Shown: positions 1 to 10,987, counted from the first letter of the stretch. The stretch is DNA of 64,000 bases from Candidatus Proximibacter danicus (GCA_016710885.1 JADJUC010000030.1:1-64000), one strand, 5' to 3'. The notes: generated by a model from the letters alone, not told the origin. Numbers and translations: made by a program.

Positions 1-780
1 CATCGCCCTGCGTGAAGGGCCTCGAAGCCTTCCTGATTCGCTCGGCATCACTTTAGCCGCCTATCTGCGCCAGGATCGGGCGCGCTGCGTGGCTGTCCCC
101 CGCCGCATCCAGGCATTGGCGTTTCTTCAAAGACCTGCTTTGCCGCCGGCTGGGCGCTCGGTCACGCGGAAAGCCAGCCGCTTCTGGGAAGGCTCGCTGG
201 CACTGGTCGCCGCGATACTGGTGATCTCTGATGGGTGTGGTTCACATGCTGAAGGCGGCGCGCCAATTGCCAGCACGGATCCATGCCTGGCTTTGGGCCT
301 CGGCTATGGAATCCGGTTCGCTTGCCGTCCCGCTCGGCGTGTTCACCTTTGTCGTGCTGATGATCACCCGCGAGGGCATGGAATTGACGCCGATGCTGAC
401 CTCGCTGGCCAAAGCACCGGTGGTTTTTTCGATACGGTATCATCGGCGGCCTGCTCCGACTCTGCCCCGCCGGGCTGGCCGCCCTTCGCTGGCAGCCGCT
501 TGCGTGCGCGTGATAGACCTGCCGCGTTTCTTCCGTGTGACTTCGGTTTTCCTGCGGCAATCTTTGCCGTGGCGCTGGTGTTCCACGTCTTCCACGAATT
601 CACCGAAACCGGCCTCCTGCCGATCGACAATGAGTACTGGCACCCCGCCACCGAACCGTATGCGCCGGAAGGGTGAGTACCTTATGCTGGATCAACGCCA
701 GCCTGCTGCTGGTCGTGCCGCTGCTCTGGTATGCTGGCGACCAGCCTGCGTGCCCGGTTGCAGCCGGTAGCCGCCTGAGC
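1..780 (+). pseudogene. FTR1-family iron permease, 5'-truncated and frameshifted
   Basis: This is a high-affinity iron permease of the FTR1/EfeU family, an inner-membrane protein that moves iron using REGLE-type glutamate motifs in transmembrane helices. Pieces in alternating frames give the family landmarks in order: ALREG-LEAFLI at about 7-36 (one extra base inside), EGSLALVAAILVIS at about 190-230, VVHMLKAARQLPARI from 240, the second motif ITREGMELTPML at about 363-398, and a C-terminal stretch HEFTETGLLPIDNEYW at about 595-640, followed by a hydrophobic LLLVVPLLW segment near 710. The 5' end lies outside the window. At least five indels are needed to join the pieces. The stop is not fixed and the end given is approximate. 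Whether the gene is really broken or only badly sequenced cannot be told here; the surrounding error pattern favours the second. Confidence 0.72.
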
Positions 781-949
781 GGCGTCCGAGCCAAGCCAAG
801 CCAAACCAGTTGTTAATCCTGTTTTCTTGGGGACACCGCTCACCCGCTTTCGCTTCACATCCCCCTTCACGCTCGTGCTTTGAACGACAGGATACATGCG
901 CCAGCCAGATAATAAAAAAGCTCTCTGACGGTATGCATGTCTGTCGCTC

Positions 950-3287
950 GCGCTTATGTCGCCGAAATTATTTGGCGCCGCTCGTTTTCCCAGATTCACC
1001 CCTCACCCTCTAGCCGTAGCGGTTGCCGCCGCCCTGGCGTGACCCGCCATACCGGCAGCCGCCGACCAAAGACTACGCCGCACTACCACGCTGCACCACC
1101 ACCGTGACACCGTGGTTACCGCCACGCAGCGCAGCTGCTATCGATGACCTGCCGGTCACTGTCACCGCTGTCACGCGCGAAGACATGGACCGCCGCATGC
1201 CGGCCGACGAGGCCGACCTTTTCCGCGACGATCCCGACGTGGCCATGGCCCGCGACCTGCGCCGTTTCGGTTCGACGCGCGTCAACGCATCCGTGGCATC
1301 GAGGACAACCGCGTCGTGCAGATGGTCGACGGCGTTCATGCCTGCCCGACTACTACAACGGCGGCGGCCCGGGAAGCCAGTTACCAAATCAGGCGCAACA
1401 CCTTCGGTGATGCCGGATTTCCTCAAGCAGGTGCGTCGTCCGTGGTCCGGCTTCCAGCCTTTACGGGTCTGACGCCATGGGCGGCGTGGTCGGCTATATG
1501 TATGCGCAGATCCGAAAATCGGGACATCGCCACCGGCGACAAGAAATCGAGGTGCGCGTCGGTAGCGGCTAACCCCCAGCGAACGGTTTTCGGGCAGCGT
1601 CGTCGGCTTCCTGCGCGCGGCGCGACGGTGCGAAATTTCCTGCTCGGCTAAGCCGTAGCACCCAGACACGAAACCGACAACCAGGGCAGGACGGCGGCAC
1701 CAGCCGTTACCGCAACAAGCTTAACCAGCCGACACCGAAGATCGCGGCCTGATCGCCAAGCTGATCGTGGAAGCCATCGGCCGACCACAAGCATACCGCC
1801 ACCGTCGAAGGGCGCGAGCAGAATATCAAACCGACGTGCTCACTGCCGTGAGCAGATCGCTGCCGAAGGTCACCACCATGACCGGTGACGACAACGCCAG
1901 GCGTGCCCGTTTCAGCCTTGAATACGAGCAAGCCGACCGGCGCCTTCTACGACCGGATGCTTGCCAAGGCCTACTACCAGGATTCGGAAACACACAACCA
2001 AGAACTACCAGCGCCGCCCCTTTTCGCGCTACCTGTTCCGCAGCCAGCGGTGCCGGTAATGATTGCGACATCTACCAGGATTTCTTCTTCGATCAGACGA
2101 CGACCGGTATCAACCTGCAATTCGAGTCATTACTTGGCGGCGGCAGCATTTCCCATTTGCTGACCTACGGCGCCGACCTGATGCGCATGGCGTCGGAAGA
2201 GCACGCGATGCCACCCGCTACAACCGGACCACCGGCACCGTCTCGAAATCGATTGCCGGCGACAACCATCCGCTGCGTGATTTCGCCAGCAGCCAGACCG
2301 ATACCGTCAGGAGCTCTTCCTGCAGGATGAAATTTCCGGTCTCGCCGGCGGCAAGCTGACGCCGAGCACCCGGCGTTCAGCTAGCTTGACTACGCAGGCT
2401 GAAGCCGGAAGTCGATCGCGCTTTATCGCAGCCCAGAGGTGCTGACCTGCTCAACAGAAGTGTTTCCGAACAAACCTACAGCCGGTTTTCGCCGAAGAGC
2501 TCGGCGCGGTGGAAATTCCACCGGACACTGGCTACCTACGGCCAGATCACCACCGGCTTCCCGCGCCGAACTACAACGAGGTCAACAGCTCTTTCCGCAA
2601 CACCGCCCAGCTCTACGGCTCGGTTCTGGCGAGGCTGAGCCCCGGGAAAACCAGTGTCCGGTCTCGAACTCGGCCTGCGTGCAAAGTCGGCAACAGCAAG
2701 CGGCCAGATCGCGGTCTAGCAACCACTACAAGGGTTCATCGAGAACGTCCGGCTTTCCCTGCCCGTCCGATCAAGCCTGCATCCCCGGCTTTACCACCAC
2801 CAGTCACGCAACCTCTCCAGTGCGCATCTACGGGTACCGCCAGAAGTGCGGCGTGGCGCCCTGGAATTTCAAGCCAGGGCTGGCGCGTAGTCGGGGCCGT
2901 TACCTATGCCACGGCGACAACAAGGAAAACCATCAACCGCTCAACAGCATCGAGCCGCTGCGCCTGAGCATGGGAATTGCACGAGATGCCGGCAGCTGGG
3001 GCCGCGAAGCCCGCCTGCGCGCCGCAACCACGCAAGTCACGCATCGTCGGTAACGCCGGATCGAGCCGCCGACCCGGCCTACCACCGCACGCCAGGCTAC
3101 GGCGTGCCGCCTCCACCGCACTGGGTCAGAGCCCAGCCCGCGACACGCGCGTCACCTTCGGCGTGAACCAACGTCTTCGACGAAGTACTGGCTGTGGAGC
3201 GACATCCGTCGGGCCGGTACGCTGTCGCCGGAAGGCGTCGACCACTATTCGCAAGCGGGCCGCACTTTCCGCGCTCCGCGCCCTACA
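950..3287 (+). pseudogene. TonB-dependent heme/hemoglobin-type outer-membrane receptor, many frameshifts
   Basis: This outer-membrane beta-barrel receptor would import heme or heme proteins using TonB energy. Read across frames it shows an N-terminal secretion signal (about 985-1035), a plug with DLPVTVTAVTREDMDRR (about 1146-1200), RRFGSTRVNIRGIEDNRV (about 1260-1315), VDGVHMPDYYNGG, and the conserved RGPASSLYGSDAMGGVVGY (about 1445-1500). In the barrel half are ITTGFRAPNYNEVNSSF (about 2545-2600), GSVPNPNLKPETS-like residues, and the C-terminal NNVFDKKYWLWSDIRRAG block (about 3165-3220) ending in a terminal-strand-like RTFRAP. This arrangement is that of the TonB hemoglobin/transferrin/heme receptor family. 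Roughly one indel per 100-150 bases breaks it. Start and end are approximate. Haem is the likely ligand by family resemblance and by the neighbouring CobN-like protein; another metallophore cannot be excluded. Confidence 0.7.
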
Positions 3288-3371
3288 AGCGGATTTCTGC
3301 ATACAAAGGAGCCTTGCCGGCCCCGACGCGCCACACAGCGCACCGGGGGCGCTAGCCGCCGAACAGGGATC

Positions 3372-3687
3372 ATGGAAAAACACCAACGACCTGACCCGAC
3401 AGCGCTGCTGGCATCGCGCTGTCGATGACGCGCTTCTCATGCCTCAGCTGCCCAAGGCTGGCCGGACGCATCCGGCGCAATCTGGCGCTGCTGCACCACT
3501 ACCCGGACAAGGACATGCCGCCTGCACGAAAGAGAACTCGCCTGCATCTCCCGAACACGAATGGGCGCAATTGCATCTCGCTATTTCCGACATTCCCGAC
3601 TCGCCTGTTGCTGGCGAGAAGCGCACCGATTCCAGCGTCGTCAACGAACACCCCATCACACATCCTGCCAGCCAGTCGCTGCATTGA
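3372..3687 (+). CDS. possible small protein of unknown function, frameshifted
   Basis: The space between the receptor and the CobN-like gene holds a candidate frame starting with ATG at 3372 (MEKHQRPDPTALLASR). A shift near 3423 leads to a stretch readable as MTRFSCLSCPRLAGRIRR and LALLHHYPDKDMPPA, and another frame gives ACISREHEWAQLHLAI-like residues and a stop near 3687. Amino-acid composition is plausible for a short soluble protein of about 100 residues, but no family is recognised and at least two indels must be assumed. It could instead be non-coding spacer. Confidence 0.25.
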
Positions 3688-3713
3688 TTCACCTACCGAC
3701 CAGCAAGCCCCCT

Positions 3714-6700
3714 ATGCTCCTGTGGCGGCCTTACCACGCCCTCGTTGCCACAGCTACCGCCCTGCACCGCCACGGCATGGGCTGATACGGTGCTTTTCAT
3801 TTCCGTCAGCCCGGTGCCCGCACGGGAAAGGAATTCACCAAGCTCGCCGAGATCGGCGCCGCGCGCAGCTTCAAGGTCGAATCAGCGGCAGGCCGAAACT
3901 GCCGATCGAACAGGACGCCTCGCTGTTCCGTGGCGCAGATGTCGTCATCTTCGACGCGCCGCGCGACCATCTGCAGGACCAGATGCGCGCCAAACTGGCC
4001 AAGGCGCTGCCCGGCCTCAAGGTGCCGCATCTATGGATGCACGAGACCAAGCCCGAAGCCAAGGGCTTCCCGAAGCCGGTCGCCGAGCGCCTGCACGCCT
4101 ACTACATCAACGGCGCCGACCCAACCGAGAACTTCTTCCGCACGCTCGCCGCTCATCGCCAGGGTAAATCGATCGACGGCATCCCGGCACCGGTAATCTT
4201 CCCCAAGGCCGCGATCTACCACCCGCAGGCGCCGAACCTCGTTTTCACCAACACCGCCGACTATCTGAAATGGAAGAACGTCGACCTCGCCAGCAAGCCG
4301 CCGGTCATCGCCATCGCGTTGCACGCAGACCTATGTCGGTTCCGAACAGACGGCGTTCATCGACGACCCTGATCGCCCGCATCGAAGCCGCCGGCGCCGT
4401 GCCGCTGGCCTGGTACGCCCCGGTGATGGGGCCGCAAGGCGCTCTGCTCAAAGTCGACGGCAAACTCGTCGCCGATGCCGTCATCAACACCCAGATCGTC
4501 CTCGACCCGGAAGGACGAAAAAGAAGGAACCTGAAATCGGCATCCCCTGGGTGGGCGCTCTCCTGCAAGGGTGACGGGGCCGACTGGCGCGCGCCGATCC
4601 ACGGGGCCTGCCGTTGATCGGCGCCGCTTTAACTTCTTCCTCCCAGGGCAGAATACGCCGGCATCGCCGACGCGGTGATCGCCGGCGCCCGGAAGGGCGA
4701 CGACGCGGTGACGGTGATCCCGAACGAATCGGCTGCCGTCGTCACCGAAGTCATCAGCTCAGGTGCGCCTGCAACGCCTGCCGAATGCCGAAGAAGCTGG
4801 CGGTCTTCTTCTGGAATACCCGCCGGGCGAAAAGCCTCTCTGCCTCCTACCTCCAACCTGCCGCTGAGTCTCGCCGCTACGTTGAAATCGCTGAAGGCCG
4901 CCGGCTACGACGCGCGCCCCGGAAGAAGAAGCCGTGTTGATCAACAACCTGCAGCGCCTGCTGGCACCGTTCTACCGTGACGGTCAGTTGCCGTCGCTGC
5001 TGCGCGACGGGCTGGCCGAGAAGCTGCCGGTCGCCACCTATCGCCAGTGGCTGGCAAAGCTGCCGGAAGGCGTGCGTCGCGAGCTGCAGGAACGCTGGGG
5101 CGAGCCGGAAAAATCGGCGATGGTCATCAGGAACGATGGCGCCCCTTACTTCGTCATCCCGCGCTTTGCTGCCGGCAAGGTCATCTTCACGCCGCAGGCG
5201 CCGCGCGATGGAAATGGGAAGACAAGGAAAAGGCCCTCTACCACTCGACCAAGGCCACCCCCTCGCACTACTACCTCGCCCAGTATCTGTGGGTGCGCGA
5301 GCAGTTCAAGGCCGACGCACTGGTGCATTACGGCACGCACGGCTCACAGGAATGGCTGCCCGGCAAGGAGCGCGGCCTGGCGATGACCGACTACCCGATG
5401 CTCGCCGTTGGCAACGTGCCGGTGATCTACCCCTATATCGTCGACAACATCGGCGAGGCGCTGCAGACCAAGCGCCGGGGCCGTGCGACGACCGTCACCC
5501 ACCAGACCCCGGCCTTCGCACCTGCCGGCCTGCACGAGGCAACGGTGAATATCCACGACCTGCTGCACGCCTGGTTGGCGCAGGACGACGGCGCCGTGAA
5601 GCTGAAGCTCGCCGCCGACCTCAAGGCCGCCGTCAAGAAGGAGCGTATCGACAAGGACATGGGCTGGAGCAGGGCGCATCGACGCCGAATTCCGCAGCTT
5701 CGTCGACGCCCTGCACGACCACCTGCACGAACTGGCGCAGACCGCGCAGCCGCTCGGTCTGCACACCTTCGCCACGGCGCCGAAAGAGGTGCATCGCCTG
5801 GGCACCGTGCTGCTGATGCTGGGCAAGGGCTTCTGGGAAAGCGCCGCAAAAGCGGCCGGCGTTCCGGACGAAGACCTCGACGAAATGTTTGTCGACAACT
5901 ACGAGAAGACTGTCGATGCCCCGCCGTTCAAGCTGTTCCGTGACTGGATGACCGGCAATGCAGCCAAGCCCGCCGACGCCAAACTGGCCGAGCGCTTCGA
6001 GCAGGGCAAGCGCTGGTACGCCGACCTCGGCGCTGCGAACGAAATGAACGGCTTTCTGGCCGCACTCTCCGGAAAATACATCCCGACCTCCTATGGCGGC
6101 GACCCGATGAAGAACCCGGACGCGCTGCCGACCGGCCGCAACCTGTACGGCTTCGACCCCTCGCGCGTGCCGACGAAGCAGGCCTGGGAGGCCGGCAAGG
6201 ATGCCGCAGAAGCGCTGATCGCGACGCACAAGGTGAAGACCGGCAAGACCCCGAAGAAGCTCGCCTTCTCGCTGTGGTCGGTTGAGACCATGCGCCATCA
6301 GGGCATGCTCGAAGCGCAGGCGCTATGGACCATGGGTGTCGAGCCGGTGTGGGATCAGGGCGGCCGTGTCATCGATGTGAAGCTGGTGCCGCGCGAAGAA
6401 GCTCGGCCGGCCGCGCGTCGACGTCGTCCTCTCCGCCACCGGCCTTTACCGCGACCACTTCCCGAATGCGATGAAACAACTGGCCAAGGCGGTGCAGCTC
6501 GCCGCCCGCGCTGCCGAGACCGACAACCCGCTGTTCGAGAACAGCCATGTGATGGCCGCCCGACTGATCCAGCAGGGCATCCCGGAAGCGGCGGCGGTGA
6601 AGGCTGCCGAGACGCGCATGTTCTCGTCCGAATCGGGCAAGTACGGCACCGGGCTGGACGATGCGACGCTCGCCACCGACACCTGGAAAGGCAAGGCTGA

Positions 6701-7690
6701 GGGCGACCGAAAGCTCGCCGACCTCTACCTCTCGCGCATGCAGTTCGCCTACGGCGCCGACGAGGAGGACTGGGGCAAGCAAGGCGTTGCCGGGGCCACG
6801 GGCAAGGCCGCACAGATGAACCTCTACGCCGAGCACCTGAAGGGCACCGAAGGCGCCGTACTCTCGCGCACCTCCAACCTGTACGGCATGCTGACCACCG
6901 ATGACCCTTTCCAGTACCTCGGTGGCATCGGGCTGGCCGTGCGCCGCCTCGACGGCAAGGCGCCGGAGCTGTACATCTCCAACCTGCGCGGTAGCGGTTC
7001 AGGCAAGGTCGAAGGCGCCGATGCATTCCTCGCCAAGGAACTGGCCACCCGCAACTTCCACCCCGGCTACATCAAGGGCCTGATCGACGAAGGCTACGCC
7101 GGCACGCTGCAGGTGCTCGACTCGATGAACAACTTCTCCGGCTGGACGATGGTTGCCCGCGAGATCGTGCGCGACGACCAGTGGCAGGAGTTCGTCGACG
7201 TCTATGTGCGCGACAAGCACCAGCTCGGCCTCAAGGAATGGTTCGAGGCGAAGAACCCGCACGCGCTGGCGCAGACCATCGAACGCATGATCGAGGCCGC
7301 GCGCCAGGGCTACTGGCAAGCCGACCCGAAGGTACTGGCTGAACTGAAGGAACGTTACCGCGACCTCGCCCAGCGCCACGATGTCGTCACCGACAACAAG
7401 GTGTTCAAGGACTTCGTCGACGACGGCGCCAAGCCCACCGCCGGCTTCGGCCTCGCCGCGCTGCTCCCCGCCACGCGCCCGCAACAGGCCGCCGATCTGG
7501 CGCCGCCACCAGGCTTCCGGCACCGCCGCAGATACAGGGCATGGTCCTTGAGCGCGTCGAAGAAAAACAGCAAGCTCCCGCGCTGCCCTTCGCCATGCTC
7601 GGCATCTCACTGCTGCTGCTCGCGACACTCGGCGGCGCCGCACGCACGCTGACCAATCCGGCGCTGCGGCGGGTGGAGGGGGTGGCATGA
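3714..7690 (+). pseudogene. CobN/HmuS-like chelatase with signal peptide and C-terminal membrane anchor, frameshifted
   Basis: This is a large subunit of the CobN/BchH chelatase family, about 1,320 residues once frames are joined. Family signatures are clear: HYGTHGSQEWLPGKERGL (about 5330-5380), YPYIVDNIGEALQTKRRG (about 5430-5482), SLWSVETMRHQGMLEAQ (about 6268-6320), SNLYGMLTTDDPFQYLGG (about 6876-6930) and LDSMNNFSGWTMVAREI (about 7115-7168). Two traits are unlike cytoplasmic cobaltochelatase. The N-terminus reads as a signal peptide (ALVATATAL...ATAWA before DTVLFISVS, about 3740-3805). The last about 30 residues form a membrane segment (FAMLGISLLLLATLGGAA, about 7590-7645) before a basic tail. 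The stop at 7688-7690 overlaps an ATG (ATGA). Neighbouring TonB receptors, ExbB-like and DUF2149 genes match the gene set of Bacteroidetes hmu heme-uptake operons, where HmuS is the CobN homologue. Inferred role: periplasmic, membrane-anchored metal removal from tetrapyrroles. Frame breaks occur near 4330, 4370, 4520-4660, 4780, 4920, 5210, 5665, 6400 and 7500. Confidence 0.75.
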
Positions 7691-7706
7691 AGCGCGCTCA
7701 CGCCGT

Positions 7707-7752
7707 CCGTTCCTTCGATACACCCGCTGCGCGGGCTACTCAGGACGAACGG
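7707..7752. repeat. palindromic CCGTTC...GAACGG intergenic repeat, copy 1
   Basis: The segment begins CCGTTC (7707-7712) and ends GAACGG (7747-7752), with an inner stem CCCGC-TGC-GCGGG at about 7723-7735. It looks like a short mobile palindromic repeat unit (REP/MITE-like). A related unit lies about 55 bases further on in the opposite arrangement. The downstream TonB receptor open frame runs through both, which argues that the long N-terminal extension from 7687 is not real protein. Confidence 0.6.
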
Positions 7753-7806
7753 GGGAACCTCCGGAGCACACCTCCATTGGAACGGATGGACCCGAAGAGC
7801 ATCCCC

Positions 7807-7857
7807 CCGTTCGTGGTGAGTAGGCTTGCGCAGCAAGCCGTATCGAACCATGAGCGG
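7807..7857. repeat. palindromic CCGTTC...GAGCGG intergenic repeat, copy 2
   Basis: It begins CCGTTCGTGGTGAGTAGG and ends TCGAACCATGAGCGG. An inner perfect hairpin GGCTTGC-GCA-GCAAGCC occupies 7823-7839. Its outer arms are the reverse complement of the type of ends seen in copy 1. The likely ATG of the following TonB receptor (7850) is inside the right arm of this unit, so the repeat may supply both start codon and mRNA secondary structure. Confidence 0.6.
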
Positions 7858-10049
7858 ACGCTCCCCGCAAAAACCTGCCTGCTGCTCGCCCTGGCAGTCA
7901 CCTTTTCGCCCGCCCTCGCCCAGACCCAGCTGGAAGAAATCGTTGTCACCGCCACCCACGACGCGCTGACCGACCGCCGCGAATCAGTCACCCAGAAGAC
8001 GGTTCTCGACAAGAAGGAGATCGAAGCCCTCGGCGGCCTCACCGTCGGCGAAGTCATCCGCAAGCTCCCCGGCATCGATGCCGGCGAGCACACCGGCGAC
8101 GGCGCACCGAGCGCCAAGACACGCGGCATGGGCCGCGACGCAGTGCAGTTCCTGGTCGATGGCGAGCGACCAACAGCCAACGCGCGCTACGCGCTGACCA
8201 TGGTCGGCCGCATGCCTTCCGGCGAGCTGGAGCGCATCGAGATCCTGCGCGGTTCCTCCGCCAACACGGTGGTTCGGCGCCGATCACTGTCAACCTCATC
8301 ATGCGCAAGGCACGGCCCACCGCCTCGACGACACTCAAGGCCGCCGTGGGCCTGCGCGGTGTGGGTGGCGATGCCGAGCCAAACGGCCAGTTTTCGTTCA
8401 GCCAGGGCGGTGGCAGCAAGTCTGACGACGGCACGCAGTTCTCCTGGCTGCTGCCGGTGACGGTCAACCGCCACGGCATGCCGCTGGACAAGGAAACAAC
8501 GCGCATCAATTCGAATGCCGGCACGCGCAACCTGTGGCAGGAGGACCACGAAACCGGCCCCTACACACTGAGCGAGCTGATCCTCTCGCCACGCCTGACC
8601 TGGAAGAAGGCCGGCGATAGTTTCACGCTGTGGCCCAGCCTCTACCGCAACGAAGGCACGCACGAGACGACGCTTGTCCGTTCGGCCTACGCCAATCCCG
8701 CCGCCGGTACTGGCCTCGCGGCGGCCGGCAGCCGTTTCGACAAGGAAGACAGTGACCTGACGATCGCCCGCCTGCGCGCCGAAGCGGACATGAAGCTCGA
8801 CGGTGGCAGCAAGCTCTCCGGCCGTGCTGCAATCATGGGCGGCAGGCGCGACAGCGACACCGCACGTACCTGGCGCGATGCCGTCGGCGCCTTGACACGG
8901 AGCCGCGAGAAGCTTGGCCGCGACGAGAACGAGCTCTCTGCTGCCATCCGCCTCGACCGCCCCGTCGGCGAGGCAATGAGCTCCTTCGCGATGACTTCCT
9001 TCGGACTCGAAGCGGCCTCGCACCGGCGCGAGGAAACACAAACCATCACCGGCAGCGGCGCCTTCGCGACAAAGACCGATGCCAGCCAGCAGCAGTGGAC
9101 GGCCTGGGCGCAGCACGAGTGGTCGGTGGCAAAAATACTGACACTGACCGCCGGCCTGGGCGGTGAAGTGATCCGCCTCGAATCCGACGGCCGCGACAGC
9201 AATGCTGGTCAGCTAGCGCCCTCGCTCGCTGCACGGCTCGACGCCGGCGGCGGTTGGATTGCACGCTCTTCGATCGGCGCCGGCATCAAGGCACCGAAGC
9301 TCGATGAGATTTCGGCAATCACCATCCGCAACACCGCGAGCGCTACCAGCAACACGCCGCTCGAACCTGACCGTGCCGGCAACCCCGACGAGGCCGAGCG
9401 CAACATCAACCTCGAACTCGGCCTCGAACGTTATCTCAAGGACGAAGCCGGCGACATGGGCGTCCTGGGCGCCAGCGCCTACTGGCGACGCACCGAGGAT
9501 TTCATCGAACGCACGACGCGGCTCGAAGGCGCGCGCTGGATAGAGCGGCCCTACAACCAGGGCACCGCCCGCCACTACGGCATCGAATTCGACACCAAGC
9601 TAAAAAGTGAACTTGCCGGCATCAAGGGCGGCGCGCTACGCGCCCACCTGACGCTGCCGCAAGGCCGGGTCGACGACGAGCGCCTCGGCCTCACCCGCAA
9701 TGCACGCGAGCTGCCGCGCTACCAGTTCACGCTCGGCTACGAGCAATCCTTTCCCTCGCTCTCCTCCTCTGCCGGCTTCCAGCTGACGAAGAACGGCAAG
9801 TCGCGTACCGACATACCGGGCGAACTCGCCGACGATACGAAGCGCGACACGCTGCTCGACGCGCACTGGGTGAGAAAGCTTTCGTCGACGCTGAACCTGC
9901 GCCTGCAGGCGCAGAACCTGCTACGCGCCGACACGAAGCGCAGCTCGGCAGCCACCTCCAGCCTCGTCGCCGGCACCGACGACTGGCGGCTGGCCAGTAC
10001 CGAGAAAGGCCAGTTGACCTGGCTGCTGTCTCTGGAAGGGAAATGGTAA
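7850..10049 (+). CDS. TonB-dependent receptor of unknown ligand (two single-base frame breaks)
   Basis: This is an outer-membrane TonB-dependent receptor of about 730 residues. From ATG 7850 (MSGRSPQ), restoring one A in the A5 run at 7869-7873 gives a good signal peptide (TCLLLALAVTFSPALAQ) followed by a TonB-box-like LEEIVVTATH. The plug carries GEVIRKLPGIDAGEH, KTRGMGRDAVQFLVDG and ERIEILRGSSANT. A second break at 8271-8272, repaired by one G, restores GSAPITVNLIMRK. From there the barrel is open to the stop, ending with the aromatic-terminated LSLEGKW typical of a last strand. A longer open frame begins at ATG 7687, overlapping the CobN-like stop, but crosses two repeats and lacks a leader. 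The ligand may be a tetrapyrrole or corrinoid by context; the sequence does not settle it. Genetic position suggests one operon with the CobN-like gene and the ExbB-like gene. Confidence 0.78.
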
Positions 10050-10064
10050 TGCCACAACGATGCT

Positions 10065-10114
10065 GAGCGGCCCCCATCGGCAAGCTCAGGACAAACTACT
10101 CGAACCATGAACGG
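10065..10114. repeat. degenerate copy of the GAGCGG...GAACGG repeat
   Basis: GAGCGG at 10065-10070 and CGAACCATGAACGG at 10101-10114 resemble the ends of the repeat at 7807-7857, but the centre is not palindromic. It lies in the 100-base gap between the TonB receptor and the ExbB-like gene. Probably a decayed relative; weak evidence. Confidence 0.35.
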
Positions 10115-10150
10115 CGCACCGTCGCCATTAACTACCAACAGGAGAACTTG

Positions 10151-10634
10151 ATGTCCAATTTAGTCGAAACCACGATGTACCAGATCTCGCAGATCTTCCT
10201 TATGCCCACGCTGGCACTGATCGCGATCCTCTTCCTCTATGCCTTCTGGGTCCTTGGCGAATTCGGCGTGCTCGCGCTGCGTCGGCGCAGCGGCGCCGGC
10301 CGGCCGCTGGTCTCGCACTTCTCGAAAACGCCGCACCTGTCGCCGCGACGAACTCGACGTGCTGGCGCACAAGGCGCTGGAAATTCCGCGTATCGCCAGC
10401 CGCGTGACACCGATGCTTGGCCTGGTCGCCACCATGATCCCGATGGGGCCGGCGCTGAAGTCGCTCTCGGATGGCAACCTGGCCAGCGTTTCCGACAACC
10501 TGACCGTGGCCTTCTCGGCCGTCATCCTGGCGCTGATCGCCGCCTCGATTACCTACTGGGTGGTCAACGTCCGCCGCCGCTGGCTGGCCGAGGAACTACT
10601 GGAGATTGAAGCCATGCGTGGAGCACAAGCATGA
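10151..10634 (+). CDS. MotA/TolQ/ExbB-family proton-channel protein (frameshifted)
   Basis: This inner-membrane protein of about 160 residues belongs to the MotA/TolQ/ExbB family, which uses the proton gradient to drive a partner. The start is ATG 10151 after an AGGAG site (10139-10145). Helix one is QIFLMPTLALIAILFLYAFW. The cytoplasmic DELDVLAHKALEIPRIASRV leads to two helices with VTPMLGLVATMIPMGPAL and FSAVILALIAASITYWVV, the conserved TPMLGL...MIPMGPA core of the family. The two halves lie in different frames that join near 10341-10349; loss of a CG dinucleotide there would explain it. The stop overlaps the ATG of the DUF2149 gene (ATGA, 10631-10634). Together with DUF2149 it looks like a dedicated ExbB/ExbD-like pair for the TonB receptors or the anchored chelatase of this locus. 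Confidence 0.78.
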
Positions 10635-10987
10635 GCATGAAACTCCTGCACGAACCCGAGACTGAGGACCCGATCCTGTCGGTGGTGAACCTGATCGACA
10701 TCTTCCTGGTCATCATTGCCGCGCTGCTCATCACCGTAGCGCAGAACCCGCTGATCAACCCGTTCAACAAGCAGGACATCACCGTCATCACCGACCCCGG
10801 CAAGCCAACGATGGAAATGATGATCAAGAAGGGCGAGAAGATCGAGAAGTACAAGGCCAATGGCAGCATCGGCAGCGGCGACGGCGAGAAGGCCGGCGTT
10901 GCCTACCGCATGCAGGACGGCTCGATGGTGTACGTCCCCGAAAACCAGGAAGACCGGAAGTCCCAACCAATGAAAGCAAAGGAGTAA
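10631..10987 (+). CDS. DUF2149 protein (ExbD-like partner)
   Basis: This is a 118-residue protein with one N-terminal membrane helix (PILSVVNLIDIFLVIIAALL, residues about 13-32) and a soluble C-terminal domain rich in Lys and Gly, a topology like ExbD/TolR. The NxxxIDIFLVIIA stretch with Asp at the start of the helix resembles the proton-relay region of ExbD, though family identity with ExbD is not shown. DUF2149 proteins are known to accompany MotA/ExbB-like and CobN-like genes in heme-uptake operons. Its ATG overlaps the stop of the ExbB-like gene. Its own end, AAGGAGTAA, forms the ribosome-binding site of the next gene, so translation of all three is probably coupled. Confidence 0.75.
   Translation: MSMKLLHEPETEDPILSVVNLIDIFLVIIAALLITVAQNPLINPFNKQDITVITDPGKPTMEMMIKKGEKIEKYKANGSIGSGDGEKAGVAYRMQDGSMVYVPENQEDRKSQPMKAKE

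Noticed and set aside
780..1000. Cobalamin riboswitch or Fur box upstream of the first TonB receptor
   Set aside because: No B12-box sequence and no convincing 19-base Fur palindrome were found; indels in this stretch could hide one.
3714..7690. Annotation as cobalamin-synthesis cobaltochelatase CobN
   Set aside because: No other cob gene is near, a leader and membrane anchor are visible, and the neighbours are heme/TonB type. A cobalt role is kept only as an alternative.
7687..7849. N-terminal extension of the second TonB receptor from ATG 7687
   Set aside because: It reads through two palindromic repeats, lacks a leader and puts the real signal peptide about 55 residues inside.
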